A DNA stretch of 64,000 nt from Punica granatum (lineage: Eukaryota > Streptophyta > Magnoliopsida > Myrtales > Lythraceae), in assembly GCF_007655135.1 (NCBI RefSeq), contig NC_045128.1, positions 37,790,811 to 37,854,810 of the forward strand, written 5' to 3'. Below are positions 37,781 through 48,691 of this stretch, in pieces (positions within the stretch are counted from its first letter, which is position 1; each line of letters begins with the position of its first letter). Under the pieces are notes generated by a model. It searched no databases, had not been told where the DNA came from, and was given only the letters and a program-made list of their open reading frames with translations. The translations under genes were made by a program, and so were the position numbers.

Positions 37781-40253
37781 AGCGAGTAAACCGGCTATCG
37801 TTTCATCTTCATAATCAGATCTTTGCTGCAAAAGTCAAGAGTGATAGACCATAAATCATCAAATCAAGTCACTCTTGAGAGCTGTGAAGCAAATGAATGG
37901 CAAGTGACTTCCAATCAACAGAACAGGTCAGTTGCATCACAGAGCAAGTGACTTCCGAGTAGAAAAGCAAGTCAATAGCCATGCCCTCACATATCAGGAG
38001 AAACTGATCACTTGGCTTAGATCATTATATTAAAGTCACTTATTATTTGTGATTGACTTCCAACCATCACGAGCCACTCTTTCTGCGATTAACGTGGGAT
38101 CATCGGGGTAACTCACTTCGAAGAGACTTCCTGGCATCAAAGAAAGTCAAATATAACAGCTGTTCGATCACTGAGGCAACCTAATCACTAGCGACTTCCG
38201 ATCGTGAAAGGTAAACCAAACCTTTAATTTCGCAGGCTAATTTTTGCATTTAGTACCGAAGCTTCCCAATAAGTTGTTTAGCTCCCAATCAGTCCTTTAT
38301 TCCCAGACGTATTATGAAAATAATAATCAAGATGCGATCGATATCCTAAATTTTATTTTCAAAAACGAATTCTTTTGAAGTATCCAAAATGTTGTCCGAA
38401 AAAAAAACCTCAACACTTATCGCAAATTGTTCTCGGCTTTTTAGAACAAAAAAATGTATTTTACCTCTGCCATATCATATCAGCTTAGTGAGCTTTTATT
38501 CTAAGATGCCCCGGTTTTAGCGAGGCGGCTGAGGATAATTTCTAATAGACTGGTCATCAAGGACCAAAAGTCTAACCGAGGAATCTGTGCTCAAGAGAAT
38601 ACGTAGCGTGGATGTAAAGACCCAACCTGGACCTTCCGCGGTTTCAAGAGTTGGAAGAGTATTGTTAGAGAATCTTCATTTGTAAATCATATCTACGCGG
38701 ATTTATGCTATGTATGTAGTTGGATTTTGGATAAGAGAGAGGACCACGTAAAAAAAGAAGAAAAAATAATCATATCATATTCAAGTTTAGACCTGTAAAA
38801 ATGTCAAGGTGCAAAAAAATACACCCCAATTGGTGCTGGCACTTCAAACAGTCTAATTCCTGTTTGCAAAGAAATCGTGTAAGTTAATGACACATCCGGA
38901 GGGCAGGAGAAGTTGTCATGATTTGCATGTCCAATTCAATAGACAGACAGAAACCTGCCCCTATTCAACTATATAGTTGAGATGATCGACCCATACCTAT
39001 GATAGCATATGTGAAAAAGGGGATGTTATTGAGATAATCACGCGAATCTACTGATGCTTCATTGATCGGACAATATATATCTTTGCGTAAAATAATGACA
39101 TTATTTCAAATGTGTCGAAGGGTCAGCATTGCTTGGTACGTGTACTTTGATCGCTGTAAACTTAAATATGACCTTTCCATGTAAGGCCCCAAAGATTTCT
39201 GGGCATGCGTACATGTTTTTCTCCAATTACTTCAGCCCTTACATTCGTTTAATATGACACTTAAGTCCAAGCTGGGTTTAATTCTTCTAATGATTGGGGC
39301 GGATAATAGAGAAATCGATCAGCAAGTGGACATGGGAGGTGTCGATTAATGAATAATTATGGTTTCGATTGTTGACTTGTTTTATTTTCTAGTTTTTTTT
39401 TTTTGCTTAGTAAATCAATGGTTCGGTCTGGAAATAATGATGCAAAATAGGATCAACTCATCTTTGAGTGAGGTTGAGCATTGTTGAGAATATCTCTGGG
39501 AAAGAATACACCAAAAAAAAAAAAAAAGGGAAGTATGTCATAGGGTTGTCATTCTACATAAGTTACCCTCCGTGTCCGGATGGGATTTCTTTATTAAAAA
39601 TCTACCCACAATAACACTGTCAACAGCACAATTTTTTTCCGTTTTAGTCAACCACCCTAGATATTTCACCAATTACTCATATTATTATGATATATAATAT
39701 TTCAAGCCCTAATTCAACTTAATAAAATTGCAGCGGTGCTCCTACCAGGAAAAAAAAAATTTGTGATGGTTCCTGAATGGAAAAAGAAATTCCGATAAAC
39801 GGCCAAAAATAAAATGAACCACAAAATATACAAGTTCAATTCGAGCTCTCTTAAGAATGAATGTCTTTTGCGATGACCACAGAAACATGATGCTGGTTAG
39901 AATGTTCCCACGTCGACTTAATGGATCTTCCAATAGAGATCAGCCTCCATGTGGTGAGAATATATTTCTATAATCTACGAATTTAGGGCGTTAAGAATTA
40001 ATTTCTACAGCTGCAATCATATGCAATCTCTTCAAAAAATGGCTTGCAAATGCGTATTTTCTATATCTTCTCCATGAAGTATAGGTTTTGGAAAGGGATG
40101 CTTCTTCAACCTTCATATTAACATTTTGCATGTAGGACCACAAAATACACACACACACTAACAAGTATGCAAATTGATCCGACAAATGTGGGAGATCAAG
40201 AGTGGACCATTATCGATCGGGATGATAGAAATTTCGAAAGAAATTATGTTATA

Positions 40254-40380
40254 TTTTTTTTTTTCGATATCAGGGGAGGTTTATGAGCCTATTAAATGGA
40301 CATTTAAAACTAAATAAAAAAAATCACGAGAAGTCCCATCGACGAAAATCAAACCCGGAATCTAAATTGCATCTTAGTCA
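40254..40380 (-). mobile_element. SINE-like element, minus strand
   Basis: On the minus strand it has a B-box-like GGGTTTGATTTTCG head and ends with a poly-A tail, seen as T11 at 40254-40264 on the plus strand. The 3' part shares GAGG(T/A)TTATGAGCC-like sequence with the segment near 63800. No clear target-site duplication was found. Confidence 0.35.
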
Positions 40381-40689
40381 TATATATACATGGAGATATT
40401 ATACATGGCATGTGAATTGTGATAACCATAAGATTAATATGAATTTTGGCAATGCTTTATAAAGTATGGAAGTCTACTTAATAAAATGGCTCTAAGCATG
40501 GATCTTCATGGAGTAATATAAATAAAGCAGTACTTGTGGAGGATCAATCTCATAGTCTTCACAGGTTTTAGACCATCTTCGATTCCCATACATATTATGC
40601 AGTATAATACCTATGAGAATCTAACATGGCCTAAAACCTAGGAAGACTATCGGGTTTGCTCCTATGTCCTAATTAGCTCCCTTCACGGG

Positions 40690-40834
40690 CAGACAGCGAG
40701 CAACTGGTGCTGGTGGAAAAACTGCTTCTGTTCCGGTGATTATCTCAAAGAGTGTCGAGTTGAACAGGCATGTCCTGGAGTCTCCAATTAGGGATGATCT
40801 CATCCGGAAGCTTCAAAAGTATCGGAGCAAATAA
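40690..40834 (+). other. Coding-like remnant ending in TAA (unrecognised)
   Basis: After an acceptor-like TTCACGGGCAG, one frame stays open for about 45 codons. It has a balanced amino-acid composition (ASVPVIISKSVELN, then ESPIRDDLIRKLQKY) and stops at 40832-40834. The composition is unlike the AT-rich flanks. It could be the last exon of an undetected gene, a captured gene fragment, or chance. I do not recognise the protein. Confidence 0.25.
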
Positions 40835-41081
40835 AGATGTCATTATCGCCACTCATACATAAATTCACAGGACAAGAAGTCATGTTTTCGTGGGTTACGT
40901 GACGCATCAGTAAAGATGACTTTTACAGCAAATGGGTCATCTCCCTAATTGTCTAGAACAGAAAAGATCATCATCTGCACTTTATAAACATCGAAGCTGT
41001 GGACTCCGTTTTCCTTTCTGCCGTAATACCATAAGAAATGGATTTTACTATTTCAGAGTTACTTAGGGCTCATAAAATTAA

Positions 41082-41640
41082 TTTTGGAGACAGCAACTTG
41101 CCTTCTTTTTCTTTTTTACCACCGAAAAAAATTGAACAAGTTGCTCTCTCCAAAAACTGAAAAGCTGGAATTTTTTTTTTCCGATTACAAGTGAGACATG
41201 TGGAAAATCTTATTTAATCTAATGAAATAAGGCATGTTGCTCTCTTCAAAATGGATTTTAGGGGTATTTAGGGTTGATAAAATTTTGGAAAGAGCAACAC
41301 GCCTTCCTTCGTTTAATTACCACACAAAAAAAAAAGGAAGGCACGTTGCTCTCTCAAAAAGTGTGAAGCTAGAAAAATTTATCTTACTTATGAAAAAAAG
41401 CAAGTTGCTCTCTCCAAAATGGCAGGCACGTTACTCTCTCCGAAATGAATTTTAAGGATTTTTAGGGATGATAAGATTTTTTTTTTTTTTTGGATGAGTA
41501 GGGTTGATAAGATTTTGGAGAGAACTAATGTACCTATTCTTTTACCACCGAAAACAAAGAAGGCACGTTGCTCTCTCCAAAAAGTGAGAAGCTGGAAATT
41601 GTCTTGCCTAAGAAATTAAGGCACGTTGTTTCTCTAACAT
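41082..41640. repeat. Tandem hairpin satellite, three imperfect inverted repeats
   Basis: Three stem-loops occur at 41082-41156, 41282-41360 and 41512-41583. Each pairs a TTTTGGA(G/A)A(G/C)AGCAAC(A/T) arm with a GTTGCTCTCTC(C)AAAA arm around a 30-40 nt loop that often contains TTTACCACCGAAAA. Further half units with GTTGCTCTCT or GTTACTCTCTCC lie at about 41230, 41400, 41425 and 41620. Between hairpins a conserved spacer reads ATGGATTTTAGGG..TTTAGGGTTGATAA. The period is about 200-230 bp. Confidence 0.75.
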
Positions 41641-42204
41641 GGATATTAGCACTCATATTTGTGCAAGAAAGAAAATAAAAATTGAAAGACATCACATTAT
41701 CACTTGCATAGATTAGAATAGAAGGTGTTCACCGAAGAAAAGTAGAATAGAAGGTAGCATTGGTATAAAGTAAATGATAGGTCCGTGTGTGTGGTGATCA
41801 TATTGTACCCTTCTAAGTTTAAATACAGTAGTATACATGCACTTTGCGCCTTTCCAGCACCACCGAATGGAGACGATTTATACAGTATCATGGCGTTCGG
41901 CTTTCATGGTAAATTTCACGTCGGCACGCATGTCCGCATATGTCTCGAGAGCGCACATGAGATATATATATAGCTGGATATTGCCAACGTTCCTTTTAAC
42001 ATTTTCTGCATGAATCTTCCTCCGATTTTTGAATTTCCAGTTGTTACTCACCATAGCATGATATAGTAACCATGGGTTCATTGCTGGGTCCGTCCTTTGA
42101 CAATCTTACACGCGATCTGTTGGAAGGAAATCCATCGAACATGGGAAATGTCCTATCCGTCCTACTTTTGGGGCGTACCATGCGAAGATGACGGTTTTTG
42201 AATT

Positions 42205-42420
42205 TAAAGCAGGTTATACTATCTAGCAAGTCCATATAAGGGCGAAATGTTTTTATCAGAGGATGGAAGGCGACTTCGCTGTTGGCATAAGGCATGACGT
42301 GTTGAGCTTCATGGGCAAATAGAGCATTCGATCTAGAAGGACTCGAACCTTTCACCAAACAAAAGAGACTTTGCTTGATGCTCACCAGCAAGAATGGACA
42401 TCAGCTTTTTAATCAGTCTT
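42205..42420. repeat. Dispersed repeat segment, copy 2
   Basis: It matches 37600-37780 over several blocks (AAGTCCATATAAGGGC, TTCACCAAACAAAAGAG, TTGATGCT, CATCAGCTTTTTAATCAG). A 115-codon minus-strand ORF (42044-42391) crosses it but shows no known domain. Confidence 0.4.
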
Positions 42421-42858
42421 TCAAAGAAATGATCAAACAAACCGAGCAGAAGATCAATGACAAGAATCGAACAAACCAAGCAGAAGATCAATCAGCTTTC
42501 CAAATCCATATGGTTGGCCAGGCCCGCCCTGGATTGCCCTCAGAGCCCAAGTTTTGGGCTGGGCCTGCCTTTATCCGAATAATTAATCAGTAAAGGGCAT
42601 ATTCTGAAGCAAAAAAAGCAAAAACAAAAGACCTTGCCAGTTGGTAGCTGTGTTATTACTTTTCTGTAGAAAGGTTGTATCCCCATTCCTTTTTCTTCAT
42701 CCTCGGTGTTGTGTTTCATCTTCCGACTACTAGCGTGCAGAGACTATTAATACCGATCATGGTCTCTCCTTATCGGTTAATTTCAAATTTGACATGTTGC
42801 GTGTACGGCTCTATAGCACGATCGATATGATATATAGTGAAAAAAAGCACTAAAATAG

Positions 42859-43043
42859 TGTTGGGATGGTTTCTCTCCTATATGCAAAATGGTGAGGGTA
42901 GGTATTGGAGATAGTCCCACATGAAAAAATTAAGAGAAAATCCATAGGTTTATAAGAAACAATGGTCTAACAACCCATTGACTTAAACTTTTGGATTGCG
43001 GATGGACTCGAGTCCGAAGTAGGCCTGTGAATTTCTCCTAACA
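42859..43043 (+). repeat. 5' LTR of the TRIM
   Basis: 185 bp, TGTTGGGATGG...CTCCTAACA. It aligns along its length with the 3' LTR, with scattered substitutions and small indels, so the insertion is not recent. Confidence 0.9.
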
Positions 43044-43224
43044 AGTGGTATCAGAGTCCAAGTTAACGATCCTGAGGAAGTGCATATGCTATGCGTAGAA
43101 ACCCACATCACACCAAGGCCCGAGTGTGAAACTCGTGGCTAGTGAATGGCATAACAATTGGTATCCGAGTTCGGAAGTGGAAGCCCAGCTCGAAGTCCTC
43201 CACATAGTCGAGAATGGGGAGAAT

Positions 43225-43421
43225 TGTTGGGACGGTTTCTCTCATATATGAAAGATGGTGAGGTTAGGTGTTGAAAATAGTTTCACATGAAAAGTTAAAG
43301 GAAATCTATAGGTTTATAAGAGACGATGGTCTAGCAACCCATTGGCTTAAACTTTTAGGGCCCGAGTCCGAGTCCGAGTCCGAGTCCGAATCCGAAGTAG
43401 ACTCGTGAATTTTACCTAACA
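43225..43421 (+). repeat. 3' LTR of the TRIM, with CGAGTC expansion
   Basis: 197 bp. It is longer than the 5' LTR mainly because of four to five tandem CGAGTC units at 43362-43390, where the 5' LTR has a single CGAGTC. Confidence 0.9.
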
Positions 43422-44554
43422 AATAGTAACCATTCCTAAAAATGGTTCTTATATATGTAATTTGATAAGCATAATGCAAATACAAGAGGAACCCCATTTT
43501 CCTTTTTCCCTTCTCTATAATAAAATTCCTAACTCAAGCAATAACTTTAAGCAAAGTGAACCCTTTTCTTTTATTTTTGATACAGTATCTCCTCCACATC
43601 AGCCCTGATTAAACCGATACACAATAGTAAAATGACCGACCATTGTTCTGAGGCTTTTCAATTAATCTTAAAGAACTCCCTTCTCCAAGTCGTTTGCAGA
43701 TATAATGCCCCGACTCTTGCATTGATAAATATGCGTAATCCGAGTAATGATGACATTATTTGATACCAGCTTTCATATTCATAATATGCACAATGATAAA
43801 TATATTTTTTTTGTGTATATCTATAATTAAATATTGGAGACGTCTCGCATAAACTTTGAAGACCCAAATAATCGAAGACACAGTTGGTAGCGATGAGATC
43901 GGTCGAAAAAAGGAAGGGGCGAAATACTTACTATTTTCTTGGAATTTTATTGTATCTTTTGAATATTTGAAGAGTAAAATATTCTTAGGAGATATTAGGG
44001 ATATTTTTTGGATATCTTTAGATCATTTAAAAGGAAAAATATTTATATCTAAAAAGGAATAATATTTTAGAGAAATTTTAGAATATCTTTGAGATATGAG
44101 TCTGCATATACAAAGAGAGTGAGTCTTGTACCCAATACAATGTTGCGAGAGAGATGAGTGTTGGATTAGATCTTTCGGGAATTTTCTCGGGAATGTTTTT
44201 TTTTTTATGTAACTCTAGGGTTTTACAGTGAGAAAGGTGAGAAAATTGAGTGATCGGGAAGACTCTTCTCGATGAGGTTCGAGTCTCAAGGGGACTTGAA
44301 AAATACGAGCGATACATCAGTTGTAATCTCCAATTTTGTTTATCTAGTGGATACTTCTACTCCATCCATGAATGTTTCCTTCTGTTTGAGAGTTTTACAA
44401 TATATATTTGATGTCCTTTATTTTTCAGTTTCTCATTACTCTAATCTAGTTTGGACTCCTTTGGATCAACATCAGAGAAGTAAGTTTCCATATTCAAACC
44501 GAACCAACCATCACTATTTCTCCATTCAATATAAAAGAAACTATTTTTTTATAT

Positions 44555-44585
<31 letters not shown>

Positions 44586-45136
44586 TCTTGACGTTCGTGA
44601 GTCCTAAGCCGGTTGGTAAGTGTGAATACGAGGACTATTTTTTCACGTGTAACCTCTTACAGCTCCATGCAGATTATATGTATCACTATTATTACATCTG
44701 AATTCCTACTAGCTATATTTAGATTCCTTATTATTTAAGATCATTAAATGTACAAAAACATTTCCAGTTGGTAAACTCTCCACGTCCGTAATGATTCCTA
44801 CGGAATCATCATAAATGACGGGGTGATGATTCCTTTCAGGGGTGGGAAGGAGGTGAAATTGAAAATTTTCAACACTTCCGATTTACCCTCTTGTTTACCC
44901 AATTATAATAAGTCCCCGGCCCCTTTATCAAGGACTTGAGCATGTAGTGATAGCAAACTCCGAGGGGCTTGTGACTTCCAGGTACGGGAGAACAGAGACA
45001 GTAGTAGCAAGCGACAAACACACACAAAAAAAAAAAAAAAAAAAAAACTAACTCATTTAGGGGTTAAATTTTCTGTTTCTGCATTTACTTTCCCCTTGAG
45101 TTTACGAATTATGATGACGCGATGCTCTGTATAATT

Positions 45137-45850
45137 TTTATTTTTATTTTTGGTAATTTATGCCGAAGTCCAAATACATTAAAAACTAAGTAGTTATGAA
45201 ATATACAAATAAGGCATGATGATGACCCCTACAATATCCCAAACAAAAATAAATCAAGTCCGGAAGGATAGCCTTCTAGTACGTGAACACCTCAAGGAAG
45301 CTTTCAACGCATTGTTCGTCAACCAATTTGCACAGATATTCCCTTCTCGATATACATGCTGGGGCACAATCGACCACTCTCGAAGGATAGTGCACGAATA
45401 TCCTTAATTAAAGCTTCATTCTTGACAGCTTGTTCTCGATTCGATCGCAATAGTTGGCAAACCACCTCAGAATCAACTTCAAGAATGAGCTTCCTTACCC
45501 GCAAGCCCCAGGCAAACTGCAGACCCGATTTCACCGCCCAAAGTTCCGCTGCAATGGAAGTGGCAATCCCAGTGTTTTAAGCAAACCCTCCCATCCAATT
45601 TCCCCAGCATCAGCTCGAAGGAGACCTCCAGCAGCCACCAACCCGGGTTTCACGGTCCGTGTTGAGCTTATACCATCCATTTGGTGGCTTACACCAGCCC
45701 ACTTGCTTCCAAGACCGTGGTGGACGATCAAGCTTAGCAGCTTCAGCTTTCTTTGCTGTGTTGTGAATTGAGCCTACTAAAACAAGTTGTTTTGAAGGCG
45801 TAAAGCAGTCGGGATATTGATTTACATGAAACCACTGGGTCACACAAACC
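45137..45850 (-). mobile_element. LINE remnant with RNase H domain, 5'-truncated
   Basis: Read on the minus strand it encodes the C-terminal RNase H-like part of a plant non-LTR retrotransposon. It starts with WCKPPNGWYKLNTD at about 45740-45700. It continues with ELWAVKSGLQFAWGLRV and LILEVDSEVVCQLL (45534 downward), then, after a -1/+1 frame change near 45375, PQHVYREGNICANWLTNNA. The element ends in an A-rich AAAATAAAAATAAAAA-type tail at about 45137-45153. At least one frameshift and in-frame stops make it inactive. It sits directly upstream of the decayed cyclase copy and may have replaced its 5' part. Confidence 0.7.
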
Positions 45851-47174
45851 ATGACATTGATTTATGTTATCGCGAGTCAGGATTCAGGTCTTCCATCTTT
45901 TTTGCGTGTTCTGAAGTCTCGAATGGAACAGAATCGGAGCCGTTGGGGCAGATCCTGTTGCTGCCCCCACAGCATGAAGAATGGCTCCTCCTTCAACTAC
46001 TCCATCATGAAGCTGCATGATCACACCGGAACCCATGTCGATGCCCCTGGCCACTACCTCAATCACTACTTCAAAGCTGGGTTCGACGTTGATACGGTAG
46101 ATCTTGAAGTCCTTAATGGCATGTAACTCCAAGAAAAATTGATACAATGAATCCCCACTGATGCCAGGGTTCTAGCAAGATCGCTGAAGTTAATCTCAGA
46201 CATTTCTTAACTCCATTTTTAGGTCCAGCACCACTGATCGATGTTCCGCGGGACAAGAACATTACTGGTATGTACATTTATTGAAGTTTCCTCTGTCAAT
46301 ATAACATTATGCTGCACGTTCTCAATTATGTTACCCTTATTCGGTATGTTTCCTTTCCTCTCCACTAGGCTTACTTAAGTAAGGCCGAATCTTACAGCTG
46401 AAGTGATGGAGTCCCTAAAGATCCCCAGGGGCGTCAGGCGCATGCTCTTCGGAACTCTAAACACCGATAGGTATTTTTCACCTTTATGTTCCTCATCAGT
46501 CAGTAATTGCGCATCATCATCACATCTTGACCTATTTTTTGAAATCTAAATCGGAGGGACATAGCTTAAATCCTACGAACTCCGCTTCTTATATAATTTC
46601 ATTTCGTTATAAGGGGCCTCATGTATGAGAACTTCTTCACGAGCTTTGTGAGGTTCAAGGAGGACGGGACCAAATGGTTAGTAGAGAACACGGATGTCAA
46701 ATTAATTGGTAGGGACCTGAATCCTCTCCTATCTTCAGGATATTTTCTCGTTTTCCTTCGAGGCAACGTTTTGCTTAACAGGACTCTGCAACATAGAACA
46801 TCCGATGGTTCGAAGACTTCACGCTCTAATGTCAGGTGAAAAAGTGCAGGAATCGATTCCATGTCTGTTGCTGCAATTGACGATCTCATCACATCTCACC
46901 TTGTCCTCCTCAGAAGCAGGGCAAGAACATTCGTTCTTTGTTTAAATTAAATTCCAGAAAAGGAAAGAAGAAAACTCGCGTTTTGTTTAGCACAAACAGG
47001 TTTCCATTATCTTTTATGTCACTCTTCTTGGGTGGAAACTGATATCAGGAGATTATTCTGGTGGAAGGCTTAAAACTCGATGATGTTCCAGCAGGAATAT
47101 ACGATGTTCATTGCTTGCCCCTGAGGCTGCCTGGTCCCAAGGGATCGCCAGTAAGATGCATCCTCATGAAATGA
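45851..47174 (+). pseudogene. Decayed tandem copy of the cyclase-family gene
   Basis: Six blocks match the intact gene at 48715-50170 in order: 45940..46118 (partial exon 1), 46223..46267, 46398..46470, 46614..46708, 46850..46920 and 47049..47174. Introns are also alignable, so this is a DNA duplicate and not a retrocopy. Exon 1 lacks the signal peptide and about 75 residues. It also carries one extra C in the run before CACAGCATGAAGAA (near 45968), which shifts the upstream frame. From there the metal-binding [11 protein letters not shown] motif is intact and exons 2-6 stay open to TGA, with one codon lost in exon 4 (FFTSF for FFDTSF). The donors of introns 1 and 5 have changed from GT to GC (GCATGT, GCAAGA), which plants can sometimes use. 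A start at 45851 would give an ORF in the right frame but without the secretory leader. Most likely it is non-functional as an enzyme in the original compartment. Confidence 0.72.
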
Positions 47175-47609
47175 TTTCTCAGGGTGTGAGTTTCTCCGCG
47201 TCTAAAGGGTAAGACATACGACCAGAAACTCAATTATCTTTCACAGAGCTAATTCCAGCTAGCTTTTTGAGTGAATCTTGATATATCTCGGGTAGATTCA
47301 ATTGTTGCAGGAAGAAAGGTGCTGCACATATAGGTGACGAGATCACTTCTTAGCCCAAGATGGTTGTGGAAGAAAATGTAACTCTATGTTCATGTTAGAG
47401 AAACACAACTATATACGAGGCAATGTAATACTTCAGTGTACAACAAAAAGGCCTTGAATTCATGTTAATCTCTTGAGAAAGCGAAAAAAAAAAATTCCTG
47501 ATATGAAAAGGTTCTTGAAGCGAAAATTGCAGGCACAGACTACCAAACCGAACTGTTCATATATAAAACCTATGTATGAGTAACCCAGTCCATGAATGTG
47601 AATATTTTT

Positions 47610-47815
47610 CTCAAGGGTTTCTTCCAAGCGGGGCAGTGAAAGGTAAAGGCCAGGATAAGAGCCCGATCAGTAAACAGAACGTTTTCATTATCGATCACAA
47701 CTCAGGGGATCGTCCAAGTTATGTGGCATATGACTGTGGAAAGAGATTCAGAAAATGCAAGGCAAAAGGGGGTCCTAGAAACTTTAGTTGCTGAAACCGG
47801 TTTGGCAAGCTATCC
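47610..47815 (-). pseudogene. Duplicated fragment of the C2/proline-rich gene (last exon and intron part)
   Basis: The stretch from 47617 (TTCTTCCAAGCGGGGCAG...) aligns with the last exon of the intact C2 gene (50568-50605) and continues into its intron. Shared blocks include GGATAAG, GAT(C/A)AGTAAACA, ATTATC and AAACCGG. The stop codon region and the PYPGLYPPP coding are altered, and the remaining six exons are absent. The gene order (cyclase, then C2 tail on the opposite strand) is the same as in the intact copy, so the two came from one duplication. Confidence 0.6.
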
Positions 47816-48607
47816 GGAAAACAACTCGCGCTTGGTCTGCTCAATGGTTACTTTGCTCTCGGAGACGATTCACATCCAAGATGGGTCCAGAACACTGAAA
47901 AACAAGGTGAAAGCAACAGAAACTGATCATACTCCCTGCACCGTGCTTCCTAAATCGATCTTCCGGAAGACCTCAATAGAAATCAGTCTCGGACACAGAG
48001 TTCCAATTCATTCTTAGACTCACAAAAACTGGCAAAACGTTTTCAAAAAAGTAGTTGATGGGGTTCAACCGTTTGACATGCTAAATGAAAACTGACTTGA
48101 TCCAATGAGCAAGTCGAAAAAGTGCTGAATGATTGAGTAACTCCAACGTTTGAAAGACAAGTAGACAAGCACCTATGCACCATCCAATCCCATCACATGC
48201 TTCCCTTTCGACATCAACCACCCATCCCGGCTCAAGGATGGGCCCGGGTTTCAACCTAAAAAAAAAATCTCACAGATATTTTACCACGATAGGAATATAA
48301 TATGTCCTAATTATTCTCTAAATAATTTATATTCACAGATATTTTTTTTCCCCGGTGAAGATAGAAAATTTAACTTCGATGTTAAGCTTCACCAAATTTG
48401 TCAGTAACCCCCTTTTCTTTTCTTTTCGTGACATTCAGCCCACTGTTTTTGTGTTTTATAGGAAATTATTTCGTAACAATAAGAATAAAGATATATACAA
48501 ATTTTATAGCAAGATAATTATCGGGGTCGAACTTGGGAAAAAATATTGGTTGAGTGTGGATGAGTAACAAAATGTTTATATGTGAAAATATAAGATGACC
48601 TTTGGAA

Positions 48608-48691
48608 TATAAATGACCATGAAAAATCCGTCTGCAGTATAAATGACCATGAAAAATCCGTCTGCAGTATAAATGACCATGAAAAATCCAT
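48608..48691 (+). repeat. 30-bp tandem repeat (2.8 copies) with TATA and upstream ORFs
   Basis: Units start at 48608, 48638 and 48668. Each reads TATAAATGACCATG then AAAAATCC; the first two continue CGTCTGCAG. Units 1 and 2 are identical; unit 3 diverges after AAAAATCC. Each full unit contains an ATG (48613, 48643) opening a nine-codon ORF (MTMKNPSAV) closed by the TAA of the next unit's TATAAA. That TAA directly abuts the next ATG (TAAATG). The third ATG (48673) is in frame with the cyclase-family CDS. Confidence 0.92.

Larger units (their letters stand above)
42859..43421 (+). mobile_element. TRIM retrotransposon (terminal-repeat retrotransposon in miniature), complete
   Basis: Two direct terminal repeats, 42859..43043 (185 bp) and 43225..43421 (197 bp), both begin TGTTGGGA and end CCTAACA (TG...CA). 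They flank a 181-bp non-coding interior. The 5-bp target-site duplication AATAG is present on both sides (42854-42858 and 43422-43426). Two bases after the left LTR comes TGGTATCAGAGTCC (from 43046), the initiator-Met tRNA primer-binding site. Just before the right LTR a purine tract (GAGAATGGGGAGAA) serves as polypurine tract. There is no gag or pol, as usual for TRIMs, which move with enzymes from other elements. The right LTR carries an expanded CGAGTC hexamer repeat. Confidence 0.92.
33918..45136. other. Repeat-rich intergenic gap, about 11 kb
   Basis: No intact gene is recognised. It holds the LOH2 promoter with a (GA)n tract (34107-34144) and a MITE (about 34835-35140). There are paired homologous segments (37600-37780 and 42205-42420), a short coding-like remnant (40690-40834), a SINE-like element (40254-40380), a hairpin satellite (41082-41640) and a TRIM (42859-43421). 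A (TA)n tract (44558-44583) and an A22 run (45026-45047) complete it. Confidence 0.65.

Noticed and set aside
42310..42345. tRNA T-arm-like sequence on the minus strand (GGTTCGAGTCC)
   Set aside because: No matching acceptor stem, D arm or anticodon arm could be drawn around it.
42044..42391. 115-codon minus-strand ORF in the repeat-rich gap
   Set aside because: No known domain, and it spans a dispersed repeat whose other copy is full of stops.
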